Assembly (NCBI GenBank): GCA_905215155.1
Contig: CAJMPJ010000003.1
Location: forward strand, 62,001 to 126,000
Direction of reading: 5' to 3'
Source: an uncultured bacterium
GTDB lineage: Bacteria; Bacillota; Clostridia; Lachnospirales; Lachnospiraceae
DNA length: 64,000 bases
In this document: positions 1 through 8,427 of the stretch, one piece after another
Layout of the letters: each line of letters starts with the position of its first letter
Position numbering within the stretch: the stretch's first letter is position 1
Notes under the pieces: model-generated
Database searches by the model: none
What the model was told of the DNA's origin: nothing
The model's input: only the letters and a program-made list of their open reading frames with translations
Translations under genes and position numbers: made by a program

Positions 1-1
1 G

Positions 2-100
2 TTACTTCTCGCTTTTTGACTTATCCCGCATAAAAAACATACCTGCCCCAATGAACAGCACCGGAAGAATGCAATGCCAGTGGCTTAATAAAATCTCCAT
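2..100 (-). CDS. 32-residue single-pass membrane peptide
   Basis: A complete short frame (ATG at 100, TAA at 2-4) with a good ribosome binding site, AGAAAGGAG, 8 bases before the ATG. The peptide starts MEILLSHWHC, continues as a hydrophobic stretch of about 14 residues and ends in a charged tail (RDKSKSEK), so a single membrane helix with a cytoplasmic basic tail is likely. It lies 41 bp after the end of the heavy-metal/cupredoxin membrane protein gene on the same strand, so it is probably co-transcribed. The His-Trp-His-Cys before the helix could bind a metal, but that is only inference. I do not recognise a family. It could be an accessory subunit of the upstream transporter. Confidence 0.6.
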   Translation of the reverse strand: MEILLSHWHCILPVLFIGAGMFFMRDKSKSEK

Positions 101-141
101 TGATTATACTCCTTTCTTGCCGTTTTCCCCATATCTTATGG

Positions 142-1983
142 TTACTGACAGCAGGAACCGCCCGCTCCCTGGAACGTATCATCAGGCCATATCTGTGTTT
201 TAAAGTTCTTTATTTCTTCCTTAATCGCATGGATATCCATGGTTTTCATGTCATCTACGATCTTTATATAACCGTAAAAAGCATTGTCTCCCGTGGAAAA
301 ATCAAAGCTTCCCGCCGGTGTAAAGTAAAGCAGGTTCTCTCCCTTTTCAAGAGAAAGCTGTGTTGCAAAATCGGGTACAAGCAAATTGGTTCCGTAATTG
401 TTTTCCGTGGTGCTGTCAATGATCTTCCATTCCACATCCACTCCGGACTTCACAACGGCTGCCGCAGGCTTAAACCCATTGTCTGTAAGCTCCATGGTGA
501 TTTTCTGGATGGGATTTCCATACTCATCCGTCGACTCCTCTGCAATGGCAATCTCATCAGTAGGTATGGTGTAACCGGCAGGCACCGGTTTGTCTGCCGG
601 CTCCGAAGTCTGTCCGTCAACCGGCCCGTCTGTGATGGAAATGGTTCCCCGGATCATTCCCATCCAACAGCTATAAGACACCTTTCCTGTTTTTTCCGGA
701 TTAAACTCAATGATATTTTCTCCCGTCTGAAAGGTGTGTTCAATGCCAAAATCCCGAATGATCATACGGTTGTTGCAGCCGTTGATGCTTCCCTTTGGTG
801 CATCAATGATCCATTTTACCGGAATACCGGCCTGTACTTTGATGTTTGGATACCTTCCCGATGAAAGGGTACTCTTTATCACCTGTACGCCATCCTCGAT
901 CTTAAAGTCCGCCGGATTTCCCTGCTCATCTGCGCTGCCTCCGCTTTTCCCGTAAGCCAGGTCCGGTACAGCAACGCCGGAGAGACTAAGTCCCTGTGAA
1001 ACCATGGACATGCCAAGAACTACTACCAAAACTGCTCCGGCTGTCATGATCTTGCCGGCAAATTTCTTTCCAAGAACCGTGGATAAAGCCCCCAGACCGA
1101 ACATGAGAGGTACGGTACCAAGGCTGAATAAAAACATGGAAAGCGCCCCCGAAAAGGGGTTTCCAGTGGACAACGCATAGATCTGCATGGCCTGCAGGGG
1201 GCCGCAGGGCATAAACCCGTTTAATAAGCCGACAATAAAGGGGCTGCTGCTTTTTGACTTTTGTTTATGGACTCTTTTGGCGATAAAAGCCGGCATTCTT
1301 GGATTCAGCCTGCGGAGCCAGGGAAAGATTCCAAGCATGTTGATCCCCATAATCACCATAAAAAAGCCTGCGGCAAGTTTAAGTACTCCCTGAAGGGTGG
1401 TGGAAAAGGTAACGGCGGACCCCAGTGCTCCTACCAAAAAGCCGACAGCGGTATAGGACACTACCCTGCCCAGATTATAAAGAAACGTTGGCCTTAAAGA
1501 GGAAAAACGTCCTCCGCCTGTGGTTTCTTCCGAGGTCTTTGGAATGCACTGGGACAAGTTGATCCCGCCGCACATTGCCACACAGTGCACCGAGGTAACC
1601 AGTCCAATGACAAAAAGCATCCCATAGCTCATGGATTCATCAGCCAGCTGTCCCGGGGAGAGCAGATTCAAAAGTCCGGTCTGCTGGATCAGCATATACA
1701 ATGCCACAATGATAAGCAAAATCCCTGTCACCTTGCCGCCATTCATTCCCTGCTTCTCCTGATCCGTAAGGACCTTATAATCCAGATGCTCGATGATGCC
1801 CACAATGCTTTGATAAGAGATCATATCCGTATCATAGGTTACGCTGGCTGTTCCTTCGTTATAGCTTACTTCTGCGTTTACAATGCCAGCCGTATTCCGC
1901 AGTTTTTTTTCAATTTTATTCTGGCAGCTGATACAAGTCATGCCGCCGATACGCAATCCCTTGGTTTTCACCGTAGATCCCAT
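142..1983 (-). CDS. HMA domain - TauE/SafE (DsbD-like) membrane domain - cupredoxin-like fusion protein
   Basis: A 613-residue membrane protein. Residues 5-72 form a heavy-metal-associated domain with the metal motif GMTCISC. A hydrophobic helix follows, then a six-helix sulfite exporter TauE/SafE or UreH-type domain (about 120-345) with the paired motifs HCVAMCGG and GFMPCGP. The last 250 residues hold two cupredoxin-like beta domains with Cys, His and Met residues (HTFQTG, SCWMGM), and the chain ends in GGSCCQ. The start at 1983 is chosen because AAGGAGG lies 7 bases upstream; the longer frame from 2073 has no such site. The family is associated with copper or other soft-metal handling and with thiol transfer across the membrane. 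Copper specificity is inferred. A terminator separates it from the upstream aroK gene. Confidence 0.8.
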   Translation of the reverse strand: MGSTVKTKGLRIGGMTCISCQNKIEKKLRNTAGIVNAEVSYNEGTASVTYDTDMISYQSIVGIIEHLDYKVLTDQEKQGMNGGKVTGILLIIVALYMLIQQTGLLNLLSPGQLADESMSYGMLFVIGLVTSVHCVAMCGGINLSQCIPKTSEETTGGGRFSSLRPTFLYNLGRVVSYTAVGFLVGALGSAVTFSTTLQGVLKLAAGFFMVIMGINMLGIFPWLRRLNPRMPAFIAKRVHKQKSKSSSPFIVGLLNGFMPCGPLQAMQIYALSTGNPFSGALSMFLFSLGTVPLMFGLGALSTVLGKKFAGKIMTAGAVLVVVLGMSMVSQGLSLSGVAVPDLAYGKSGGSADEQGNPADFKIEDGVQVIKSTLSSGRYPNIKVQAGIPVKWIIDAPKGSINGCNNRMIIRDFGIEHTFQTGENIIEFNPEKTGKVSYSCWMGMIRGTISITDGPVDGQTSEPADKPVPAGYTIPTDEIAIAEESTDEYGNPIQKITMELTDNGFKPAAAVVKSGVDVEWKIIDSTTENNYGTNLLVPDFATQLSLEKGENLLYFTPAGSFDFSTGDNAFYGYIKIVDDMKTMDIHAIKEEIKNFKTQIWPDDTFQGAGGSCCQ

Positions 1984-2073
1984 TACGCATCCTCCTTTTT
2001 CATTTCTGTAAAAAAGAATAACAGGACCATTTGTAGAAGTTGTGTAGATGAGAATATTTTTCTTGTAAAACAC

Positions 2074-2100
2074 AAAAAAAGACTGCCTTAAAAGACAGCC
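2074..2100 (-). terminator. Rho-independent terminator after the chorismate mutase-shikimate kinase gene
   Basis: On the minus strand, GGCTGTC and GGCAGTC form a 7-bp stem with two G-U pairs around a short loop, followed directly by seven T. It ends the transcript of the gene at 2132-2914 and lies upstream of the HMA/TauE gene. Confidence 0.7.
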
Positions 2101-2131
2101 TTCTTCCCATTCCGATTTGAATCATATGTAC

Positions 2132-2914
2132 TTATCTATCCAGCTTTACAAGTGCTTTTAACAGCTCCTCACAAATCTGTTCCACACTTTTATGATCGGT
2201 CTCTATGATCACATCCGCTGCCTTCCGGTATTGCTCTGCCCGTTTTTCCATCAGTTCTTTGATGAATTCCACATTCATATTGCCATTTAAAATGGGGCGT
2301 TCATCGCTGCCCTTTACCCGTTCCAGAACCGTCTCCGGAGAAGCTGTTAAAAGTACGATGCGGCTGGTCTTTTTTAAGTTCGTAACATTCTCCTCACGGA
2401 CCACCGCACCCCCTCCGCAGGAAATAATGGTCTGACGGCGGTTTTGCAGTTTAATGATGGCTTTGCTTTCGCAGTCTCTGAAATAGGCTTCTCCAAACTG
2501 GTCAAAAATCTCCTTGATGGGCATGTTTTCATCCTTAACAATCACAGAATCCACATCCACCTCATCCATGGCAAGGGTTTTCTTTAAATACCTGGAAACC
2601 GTACTTTTCCCTGCCCCCATGAATCCGATCAACGCAATGTTAAAATCAAAAAGATTTCTGCTTTCCACCCGTTTTTCCGCCTGCCAAATCTGTTGGAACA
2701 CGCCCTGAAGCTCTTCCCCGTACGGATGGGAACCAAGGGCAGAAACCAGCTTTTTCAGCCGTTCCTTATCCTGTTCCGGCTGGAGAATGGGTAAATCAAG
2801 TACTTTTTTCTTCTCTGTGATTTCCTCCACATAGCCAAGACGCTGTTTTAAAAGTTCCAAAAGTTTCTGATCACAAAGATCCAGATCCTCGTTTATCTCC
2901 CTAAAGTCTCTCAT
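2132..2914 (-). CDS. aroK: Chorismate mutase (AroQ type) - shikimate kinase fusion
   Basis: A 260-residue bifunctional enzyme of aromatic amino acid synthesis. Residues 1-85 match the all-helical AroQ chorismate mutase (INEDLDLCDQKLLELLKQR pattern, then a downstream KKVLD turn). From residue 92 a shikimate kinase follows: Walker A GFMGAGKST at 97-105, an acidic DEVDVDS substrate/magnesium segment, FRDCE, CGGGAVVR and a lid with DERPIL. Shikimate kinase makes shikimate 3-phosphate; the mutase converts chorismate to prephenate, so the fused activities are not consecutive steps. The ATG overlaps the TGA of the upstream HxlR regulator by 4 bp, implying translational coupling. Whether the mutase half is catalytic or regulatory (feedback sensing) cannot be told from sequence. 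Confidence 0.87.
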   Translation of the reverse strand: MRDFREINEDLDLCDQKLLELLKQRLGYVEEITEKKKVLDLPILQPEQDKERLKKLVSALGSHPYGEELQGVFQQIWQAEKRVESRNLFDFNIALIGFMGAGKSTVSRYLKKTLAMDEVDVDSVIVKDENMPIKEIFDQFGEAYFRDCESKAIIKLQNRRQTIISCGGGAVVREENVTNLKKTSRIVLLTASPETVLERVKGSDERPILNGNMNVEFIKELMEKRAEQYRKAADVIIETDHKSVEQICEELLKALVKLDR

Positions 2915-3279
2915 GCCGTTTCTCCGCCTTTGTATTTCTTTTCATCTTTATGCTTCACAAATTCCAGATAATCGTTGCCCCATTCTCCAAGGGCTATGAT
3001 AACAGACTCAAACTTCTTACCGATTTCACTTAATGAATATTCCACTTTGGGAGGGATCTGGGAATACTCCCGTCTGATGATCAGACCTTCCTCTTCCAGA
3101 TTCTTTAACTGTCTGGATAAGGTGGTATGGGTGATGTCCTCCGGCATCATACGCTGTAATTCATTAAACCTTACGGGCCCTTCCTGTAACAGGTACAGCA
3201 AATAAATGGACCACTTACCGGACAGAATCTTCTGAGAGGTAACGTAAGGACATATACCAAATAAATCCTTTTTCGCCAT
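2911..3279 (-). CDS. HxlR-family winged-helix transcriptional regulator
   Basis: A 122-residue DNA-binding protein with the HxlR pattern: an N-terminal Cys (GICPYVTS), the GKWSIYLLYLL helix, FNELQRMMP, TTLSRQLKNLEEEGLI as recognition helix and wing, and VEYSLSEIG. HxlR proteins often sense thiols, aldehydes or redox stress through the N-terminal Cys. It is divergent from the PNPOx-like gene at 3397 and overlaps aroK by 4 bp at its 3' end. A perfect palindrome GATACC-A-GGTATC sits just upstream of its ribosome binding site (AGGAGG), which suggests autoregulation and control of the divergent gene. Confidence 0.88.
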   Translation of the reverse strand: MAKKDLFGICPYVTSQKILSGKWSIYLLYLLQEGPVRFNELQRMMPEDITHTTLSRQLKNLEEEGLIIRREYSQIPPKVEYSLSEIGKKFESVIIALGEWGNDYLEFVKHKDEKKYKGGETA

Positions 3280-3294
3280 AGCAGTATCCTCCTA

Positions 3295-3307
3295 GATACC
3301 AGGTATC
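3295..3307. promoter_or_regulatory. Candidate HxlR operator (perfect palindrome)
   Basis: GATACC A GGTATC, a perfect 6+1+6 inverted repeat between the divergent hxlR-like and PNPOx-like genes. It lies 15 bases before the HxlR start and about 15 bases upstream of the -35 of the divergent promoter. Assignment to the adjacent HxlR protein is by position only. Confidence 0.5.
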
Positions 3308-3321
3308 ATAAAATATCGTAG

Positions 3322-3349
3322 TTTACAAATATTATCTATGCTATATAAT
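3322..3349 (+). promoter_or_regulatory. Sigma-A promoter of the PNPOx-like gene
   Basis: TTTACA and TATAAT separated by 16 bp, 48 bases before the ATG at 3397. The candidate HxlR palindrome lies just upstream. Confidence 0.65.
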
Positions 3350-3396
3350 AATCTCGTGAAACATTATAACATAAAAAAATGAGAGGAGCAATAAAA

Positions 3397-3792
3397 ATGA
3401 AAGAAGTTCTGGATTACTTAAATGCATGCGGTACGTTTTACTTAGCAACCACTGAGGGAGATCAGCCAAGAGTAAGGCCTTTTGGTGCTGTTTCCGAATT
3501 TGAAGGAAAGCTTTACATTGCTACCAACAACAAAAAGAACGTGTTCGACCAGATGAAGAAAAATCCAAAGGTTGAGATCTCTGCCATGAACAAAGGCACC
3601 TGGATCAGACTGGAAGCAGAAGCCATCCAGGATGACCGCAGAGAGGCACGTGAAGCCATGATGGAAGCCAACAAGGCCTCTCTCAGCAAAATGTACTCTG
3701 TTGATGATGGCATCTTTGAAGTTCTGTACTTAAAGAATGCCACAGCAACCATCTGCTCTTTCACTGGTGAACCAAAAGTCATCAAGTTTTAA
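3397..3792 (+). CDS. Pyridoxamine 5'-phosphate oxidase-like FMN-binding protein
   Basis: A 131-residue split-barrel flavoprotein of the PNPOx-like superfamily: FYLATTEGDQPRVRPFG at the N-terminus, GKLYIATNNKKNVFDQM, then NPKVEISAM and WIRLEAEA. Members bind FMN or F420 and act as small reductases or flavin carriers; true pyridoxamine-phosphate oxidase activity is unlikely at this size. The ATG at 3397 is preceded by GAGAGGAG at good spacing. It is divergent from an HxlR regulator with a palindrome between them, a frequent arrangement in which HxlR controls a small redox enzyme. Substrate unknown. Confidence 0.8.
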   Translation: MKEVLDYLNACGTFYLATTEGDQPRVRPFGAVSEFEGKLYIATNNKKNVFDQMKKNPKVEISAMNKGTWIRLEAEAIQDDRREAREAMMEANKASLSKMYSVDDGIFEVLYLKNATATICSFTGEPKVIKF

Positions 3793-3837
3793 TCCTCTGA
3801 CTGGCAGAATTTTTAAATTTTATTCTGCCAGAAAAAT

Positions 3838-3871
3838 AGAAAAACGGCCGGAGCATAACCACTCCCGGCCG
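3838..3871 (-). terminator. Terminator of the DUF438 gene
   Basis: On the minus strand CGGCCGGGAG pairs with CTCCGGCCG (one bulged G) around an 8-base loop and is followed by TTTTTC. A second hairpin at about 3802-3832 (CTGGCAGAAT/ATTCTGCCAG) lies between the convergent genes but lacks a T tract on the plus strand. Confidence 0.7.
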
Positions 3872-3894
3872 ATCAATTGATATCTCTCTGGTTT

Positions 3895-5115
3895 TTATTC
3901 TGATAACAGACGTTTCTCTCCTGTAATTTCCTGAATGGCTTTGATGTCCTGAGTCACCTCTAACACTCCAAGATACTTTCCCTCTTCATTTCTTACGGCA
4001 TAATAGCGGATTAAAATATATTTTCCCCCCATCTTGATCCAGAAATCTTCCTGATCCTTGACGCCGTTTTTAAAGTCTTCCACGATTTTTTCCACAATGT
4101 GAACGCTTGCCGGCGGATGACAGTTGGAAACCTTTCTTCCGAGAATGGTTCTGGTCCTCGGAAATGCCCGCTCCTTCCCTTCGGAGAAATATTTCACCTC
4201 ATCGTCCTTGTTTACAAAGGTAATATCAAAAGGAAGGGTATTTAACATGGCAGTCAGTTCTTCGACACTCCATTCTCCCGAAGGAACGGTGATAAGCCCT
4301 GCCTGGGACTTTTTTTCTGACGGTTCCGGCTTCTCCTTCTTTTCTCCTGGATCTGGATTCCAGACTGGAACATGGTCGATCATAAATCCGATCTCCCCGC
4401 TTCCGTCTGCAATGGCCTTCCATTCCTCTTGCGTGAGCTGTTCCATTAGCATGGGCATCATGATATTTTCTTCCTTGAAGATCATTTCCTCAATCTTGCC
4501 CAACACTTCTTCTGTCTTTTCCACCAGGACCTCATTTTTCTCTGCCCGTTTTAAAAGCATGGCCGTCACTTCTTTTACCTGGTCTCTGATCTCGTCGTCC
4601 ACTCCCCACATGACCTTTGGAGGGGCTGTGATCCCGTATTTCTCCATATAGGGGAACAACAGATTCTCCTTCTTCTGATAGTGGATGGCCAGGTCTTTTA
4701 ACTTGTCCATTCCCTCCATCAGCTTTTCAAATTCTTCCTTATCATCAAGCTTTGTCAAGGACAGGAAGGGGCGGATCTCCTGCTCCAGGATATGAGAGAT
4801 CTTTTTATTTTCTCTGACCAGCACATTAACCGGATGTCCGGGAATCTGGGATAAGTCCTTTGGCTGATGGATCTCCTCAATGGAACCTTTAAAAACAGCG
4901 GCATGGACATCACAGAGTTTTTGCACTTCTTCCACCGGAAGGCCGTCTGCAATCAGGGCGGACTCGGCCGCAGAGATTTCAGAAGCGGAAACTCCCTGGA
5001 ATGCTTCTTCAAACTGTGCTTGCACTTCCTCTACGGTTTTTCCTTCGTGAAGCTTTTTGATGATTTCCTTAATGGTCTTTTGTCTCATCTCACGGTTGTT
5101 GATAATTTCGCTCAT
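3895..5115 (-). CDS. DUF438 - hemerythrin-like - PAS domain protein
   Basis: A 406-residue cytosolic protein. An N-terminal DUF438 helical region (about 12-85, KLHEGKTVEEV ... VQKLCDVHAAVF) is followed by a hemerythrin-type four-helix region (90-225, with HPVNVL, HYQKKENLLFPYMEKYG and EENIMMPM, giving His and Glu ligands for a di-iron site). A charged Lys/Pro-rich linker and a C-terminal PAS domain (about 285-400, with CHPPASVHIVE) complete it. The family is typical of anaerobic Clostridia and is thought to sense or scavenge oxygen or nitric oxide. It stands alone between a terminator on each side. The sensed molecule is not known. Confidence 0.85.
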   Translation of the reverse strand: MSEIINNREMRQKTIKEIIKKLHEGKTVEEVQAQFEEAFQGVSASEISAAESALIADGLPVEEVQKLCDVHAAVFKGSIEEIHQPKDLSQIPGHPVNVLVRENKKISHILEQEIRPFLSLTKLDDKEEFEKLMEGMDKLKDLAIHYQKKENLLFPYMEKYGITAPPKVMWGVDDEIRDQVKEVTAMLLKRAEKNEVLVEKTEEVLGKIEEMIFKEENIMMPMLMEQLTQEEWKAIADGSGEIGFMIDHVPVWNPDPGEKKEKPEPSEKKSQAGLITVPSGEWSVEELTAMLNTLPFDITFVNKDDEVKYFSEGKERAFPRTRTILGRKVSNCHPPASVHIVEKIVEDFKNGVKDQEDFWIKMGGKYILIRYYAVRNEEGKYLGVLEVTQDIKAIQEITGEKRLLSE

Positions 5116-5165
5116 AAATTCCTACTTTCTGTCTATTGCGGCACCTAAACCAATCTTTTTCCAGT

Positions 5166-5209
5166 AAAAACGCCTCCTTCTGCTTGAATAGTCCGTTCAG
5201 AAAGAGGCG
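5166..5209 (-). terminator. Terminator of the ferredoxin gene
   Basis: On the minus strand CGCCTCTTTCTG pairs with CAGAAGGAGGCG (12 bp, one wobble) around a 15-base loop, followed by TTTTTAC. Confidence 0.8.
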
Positions 5210-5220
5210 CTGGCGTCTGT

Positions 5221-5409
5221 TTATTCTACTGTAATTACTGCAACAGGACAGCCATCCTGTGCTTCCACTGCGGATTCCTCTGCAGAAGCAGGCACCTCAT
5301 CCACATATGCTTCCGCTGGTCCATCGTCTCCCATCCGGAATACTTCCGGGCAAGTGGAGGCACACAATCCGCATTCGATACAGCCATCTCTATCTACCGT
5401 TGCTTTCAT
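5221..5409 (-). CDS. Single-cluster [4Fe-4S] ferredoxin
   Basis: A 62-residue acidic ferredoxin. The cluster motif CIECGLCASTCPEVF near the N-terminus plus one distal GCPVAVI Cys matches the monocluster type of Desulfovibrio, in which the fourth ligand is the distal Cys and the Cys before Pro can form a disulfide or allow a [3Fe-4S] form. A second complete CxxCxxC motif is absent. It has its own terminator and an AGGAG ribosome binding site. It lies next to the asr operon on the same strand and could supply electrons there, but the 180-bp gap means it need not be co-transcribed. Confidence 0.88.
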   Translation of the reverse strand: MKATVDRDGCIECGLCASTCPEVFRMGDDGPAEAYVDEVPASAEESAVEAQDGCPVAVITVE

Positions 5410-5591
5410 AACAAGAACTCCTTTCTCATTTTCGGGGACAAAGAATCATCTTGCATTCCCGTGACCCAATATACATCTTTATTGTTGGTAATTTATTGAC
5501 GATTTATCCATGTATTTTTATTGAAACACTCATAAATTTGTTCTGTTTAAAATCAAAATACCCGTCCGCCCAGATCCCAAGTAAATGATAA

Positions 5592-6560
5592 TTATTTCAC
5601 AAACCGGAGCCCGCTCCAATACAAGGGAGATGACACCTCTGCAATGTCCGGAAGCTCCACATCTTTCATGGCCCATTTCTTAAACTCTTCAAACCCCGTC
5701 CGGTCCACGATATAGCCGATGTGCTCCTTTCCCCCGGGCGCCTGGGGATCAATGTATTCTTTCACATAATCATAGGTATTCAAGATGATTTTGATAATGC
5801 TGTCCTCATCCGCCCATTTGATGAAATCCTCTCCAAGTCTGGGGTTTTTCTTTCCGGAACGGCCAAGAAGAGTCAGTTTGTAATACTTTTTCTCACTTCT
5901 GGTCCACGCCATATTCGGGCAGGCCAGAACACATTCCCCGCAGCCGATGCAGGAGCTTTCATTTCTCTTTGGCCGGTAATTTTCCATGCGGAGCGCTTCC
6001 ACAGACTTCTTTTTGCAGTTTTTGATACAGGCTCCGCAGCTGATGCACCGGTCTCCTTCAAACTGAGGCATGGACATACCGATGATACCAAAATCATGCA
6101 TGCGGACCTTGGCACAGTCATTGGGACAGCCTGTAAGCGCAATCTTAAAGTGCAGATCATTGGGGAAAATGGCTTCCTCGATCCTGGCGGCAAAAGCCGT
6201 GGTATCATAACAGGCATAGGGGCAGACTCTGTTGCCGATACAAGCCGTCACATTTCTCGTTCCGGATGCCGTATAGCCTTGTCCCGGTACCTCCTGATTG
6301 ATGTGCAGGCCCTCGATCACCGGCTGCAGCCGTTCATTGACCTCTGACATCCTCTCAAACGGAATCCCAGGGATCTCCACACCCTGCCGGCTGGTGATAT
6401 GTACCGTTCCATTGCCGAATTCCTCCGCAATGCTTTGAATCACTGATAAATATTTGGCTTCGATGTGCCCTCCGGGTATCCGGATTCTGGAAGCGGTCTT
6501 TCCCCGTTCCTTTGTCACACGAAACGCATTCTTTTTTAATTGTTTTACATTTACATCCAT
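5592..6560 (-). CDS. asrC: Anaerobic sulfite reductase subunit C (siroheme subunit)
   Basis: A 322-residue catalytic subunit that reduces sulfite to sulfide. The siroheme-[4Fe-4S] ligands show as C-x5-C (TACIGNRVCPYAC) and C-x3-C (LTGCPNDCAK). Two ferredoxin-type motifs are inserted (CISCGACIKNC and CIGCGECVLACP), as in AsrC. The start is set at 6560, 16 bp after the asrB stop and behind AGGGAGAA; the longer frame overlapping asrB has no better site. It is the third gene of asrABC. A long AT-rich gap (5410-5591) separates it from the ferredoxin gene. Confidence 0.92.
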   Translation of the reverse strand: MDVNVKQLKKNAFRVTKERGKTASRIRIPGGHIEAKYLSVIQSIAEEFGNGTVHITSRQGVEIPGIPFERMSEVNERLQPVIEGLHINQEVPGQGYTASGTRNVTACIGNRVCPYACYDTTAFAARIEEAIFPNDLHFKIALTGCPNDCAKVRMHDFGIIGMSMPQFEGDRCISCGACIKNCKKKSVEALRMENYRPKRNESSCIGCGECVLACPNMAWTRSEKKYYKLTLLGRSGKKNPRLGEDFIKWADEDSIIKIILNTYDYVKEYIDPQAPGGKEHIGYIVDRTGFEEFKKWAMKDVELPDIAEVSSPLYWSGLRFVK

Positions 6561-6576
6561 TGTGTTTCTTCTCCCT

Positions 6577-7371
6577 CTAATCAATGAGCAGACGGCCTTC
6601 CGTATAAGGAAACACTGGCCCGTCCAGGCATACATAGGTTTCCCCGATCCTGCAGTGTCCGCATTTTCCGATTCCGCAGCACATCTTGCGCTCATGGGAA
6701 ATCCAGATGTTTTTCTCTAAAAATCCTCTTTTCAACAGCGCCTCCGCTGAAAAATGCATCATGGCAGGAGGTCCCACCACAATGGCCTGCGCGGTATCTG
6801 TATCAGCTACCTGCAGACCGGGGATGTATTTCGTTACCAGGCCCACTTTGTGAGCAGGCGTTTCTTCTCCTGCGTCAAGGGTGAGGATCACCGTCATGGT
6901 CTCTCTCCAGCGTTTAAAATCTTCTCTAAATAAAATATCAGAGATAGATTTAAAGCCGGCAATGAGGGTGAGGCTTTTCCGTTCCTCACAATGCTTTGCA
7001 AAATACTCTAAAACGCCCCGGACCGGAGAAACGCCGGTCCCTCCTGCAACGATGACGATTTCCTTATTCTTATAATTTTCCACATCAAACCCATTGCCGT
7101 AAGGCCCCCGGAGAAACAGACAGTCACCTGCGTAATGCTCAAAAATCTCGTTGGTCACTTTTCCTACCCTTCGGATGGTAAAGTCAATGGTGCCCTCTCC
7201 GATGCCGCTGATGGAAATAGGAGCCTCTCCAAATTTTGGCAGGGATACTAAAAAAAACTGTCCCGGCTTGACCTCTCCCTCCCAGGCCATACGAAAGGTA
7301 TACTCCAACCGGGTATGCTTAATGACTTCCAGAATCTTTGACGGAACCGGCAGATACTCATTGTGAATCAT
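6577..7371 (-). CDS. asrB: Anaerobic sulfite reductase subunit B (NADH/FAD subunit)
   Basis: A 264-residue ferredoxin-NADP reductase-like subunit. The flavin-binding barrel is at the N-terminus (PGQFFLVSLP, RGPYGNGF), a nucleotide-binding region carries VAGGTGVSPVRG, and a C-terminal [2Fe-2S] motif reads CCGIGKCGHC with a last Cys in YVCLDG. It passes electrons from NAD(P)H toward AsrC through AsrA. Its ATG overlaps the 3' end of asrA by 14 bp, with AGGAGG inside asrA, so the two are translationally coupled. Confidence 0.92.
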   Translation of the reverse strand: MIHNEYLPVPSKILEVIKHTRLEYTFRMAWEGEVKPGQFFLVSLPKFGEAPISISGIGEGTIDFTIRRVGKVTNEIFEHYAGDCLFLRGPYGNGFDVENYKNKEIVIVAGGTGVSPVRGVLEYFAKHCEERKSLTLIAGFKSISDILFREDFKRWRETMTVILTLDAGEETPAHKVGLVTKYIPGLQVADTDTAQAIVVGPPAMMHFSAEALLKRGFLEKNIWISHERKMCCGIGKCGHCRIGETYVCLDGPVFPYTEGRLLID

Positions 7372-8380
7372 TGGCGGCTACCTCCTTCATCCCTGCTTCC
7401 AGCCTGTTGACACAATCGGAGAAAGATATGTATTCGGGACAAATATCATCACACCGGCCGCATCCCACACACATATGGTATCCGGCCCGTTTCTTAAAGG
7501 TCAGAAACTTATGCAGCACCTTAAATCGCATCCGGTCTCCGTTCTTCTTTCTGTGGCTTCCGCCTCCGGCTACCTCCGTATAGCCTTCTACCATACAGGA
7601 AGACCAGACTCTTCTTCGTTCTCCCGCTTTTTCATTATCAGTATATTTGATATCCTGCATGGAAAAGCAGGTGCAGGTCGGACATACAAAATTGCAGCGG
7701 CCGCATCCGATGCACCGGCTGTCATACTCCCTCCACATGCTGCTGCCTGAGATTCTCTGGTCAATGCCTTCGGGAATCTTTACTCTTACAGAGGTTTCTG
7801 TCACATATGCGGGAACCACCTCCTTTTGTCTGAGACAAAGTTTCTGCAAAAGGTCATCAAAGGCCTCGTTTTTGCAATCCACCTGATAACCATTACCTGC
7901 CAAATCCACACTCAAGTCATAATCCGTACAGATATTGGTGCCCAGATCCACGCAGAATCCATTGGTACATTCCCTTTCGCAGCCCATCAGAACGAATTTC
8001 ACCCGTTCCCGGATCTTCCGGTAAAAAGAATCTGCAGGACCGTTATGCAGATACATCTCATCTAACCGTTTCACTCCATGCAGATCGCAGCTCCTCAAAA
8101 AGATGAGAGCTCCTTTTTTTGGTCCCTCGGCTTCTTTTACGGAATCTTCTGTATAGTAAAACAGTACTTCCGAAACGGGCAGCAGCACTTCTTTAAAGGA
8201 AAATTCTGACTTCTGATCGAATACAATCTCATCCACACTCGTCACTTCTCCGTAACGGATGCAGTCCGTATCGGAAAATCTTCCTCCGTTTTCAAAACGC
8301 CTGGGACCATAGATGGCATAATCCTTCGCCCACTCTTCCATGGCCTCATTCAACCCCTTGCCAGTCAGCTCATAACCCAA
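7358..8380 (-). CDS. asrA: Anaerobic sulfite reductase subunit A (ferredoxin-like subunit)
   Basis: A 340-residue iron-sulfur subunit with two C-terminal [4Fe-4S] motifs (CIGCGRCNFVCPTC and CVGCGRCDDICPEY) and further paired Cys in the middle (MGCERECTNGFC). I place the start at a TTG at 8380: GAGGTGG lies 5 bases upstream and the product then begins MGYELTGKG, as clostridial AsrA proteins do. The longer frame from 8410 also starts with TTG but has no ribosome binding site. First gene of asrABC. The 80 bp before it hold a terminator and AT-rich DNA with TATACT that may be its promoter. Confidence 0.88.
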   Translation of the reverse strand: MGYELTGKGLNEAMEEWAKDYAIYGPRRFENGGRFSDTDCIRYGEVTSVDEIVFDQKSEFSFKEVLLPVSEVLFYYTEDSVKEAEGPKKGALIFLRSCDLHGVKRLDEMYLHNGPADSFYRKIRERVKFVLMGCERECTNGFCVDLGTNICTDYDLSVDLAGNGYQVDCKNEAFDDLLQKLCLRQKEVVPAYVTETSVRVKIPEGIDQRISGSSMWREYDSRCIGCGRCNFVCPTCTCFSMQDIKYTDNEKAGERRRVWSSCMVEGYTEVAGGGSHRKKNGDRMRFKVLHKFLTFKKRAGYHMCVGCGRCDDICPEYISFSDCVNRLEAGMKEVAANDSQ

Positions 8381-8427
8381 TTTTTCCACCTCTTTCTTTT
8401 GGTAAGACAATATACATAGTCAGTATA

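Noticed and set aside
100..864. 254-codon plus-strand frame opposite the HMA/TauE gene
   Set aside because: It is antisense to a recognised gene, has no ribosome binding site and no domain.
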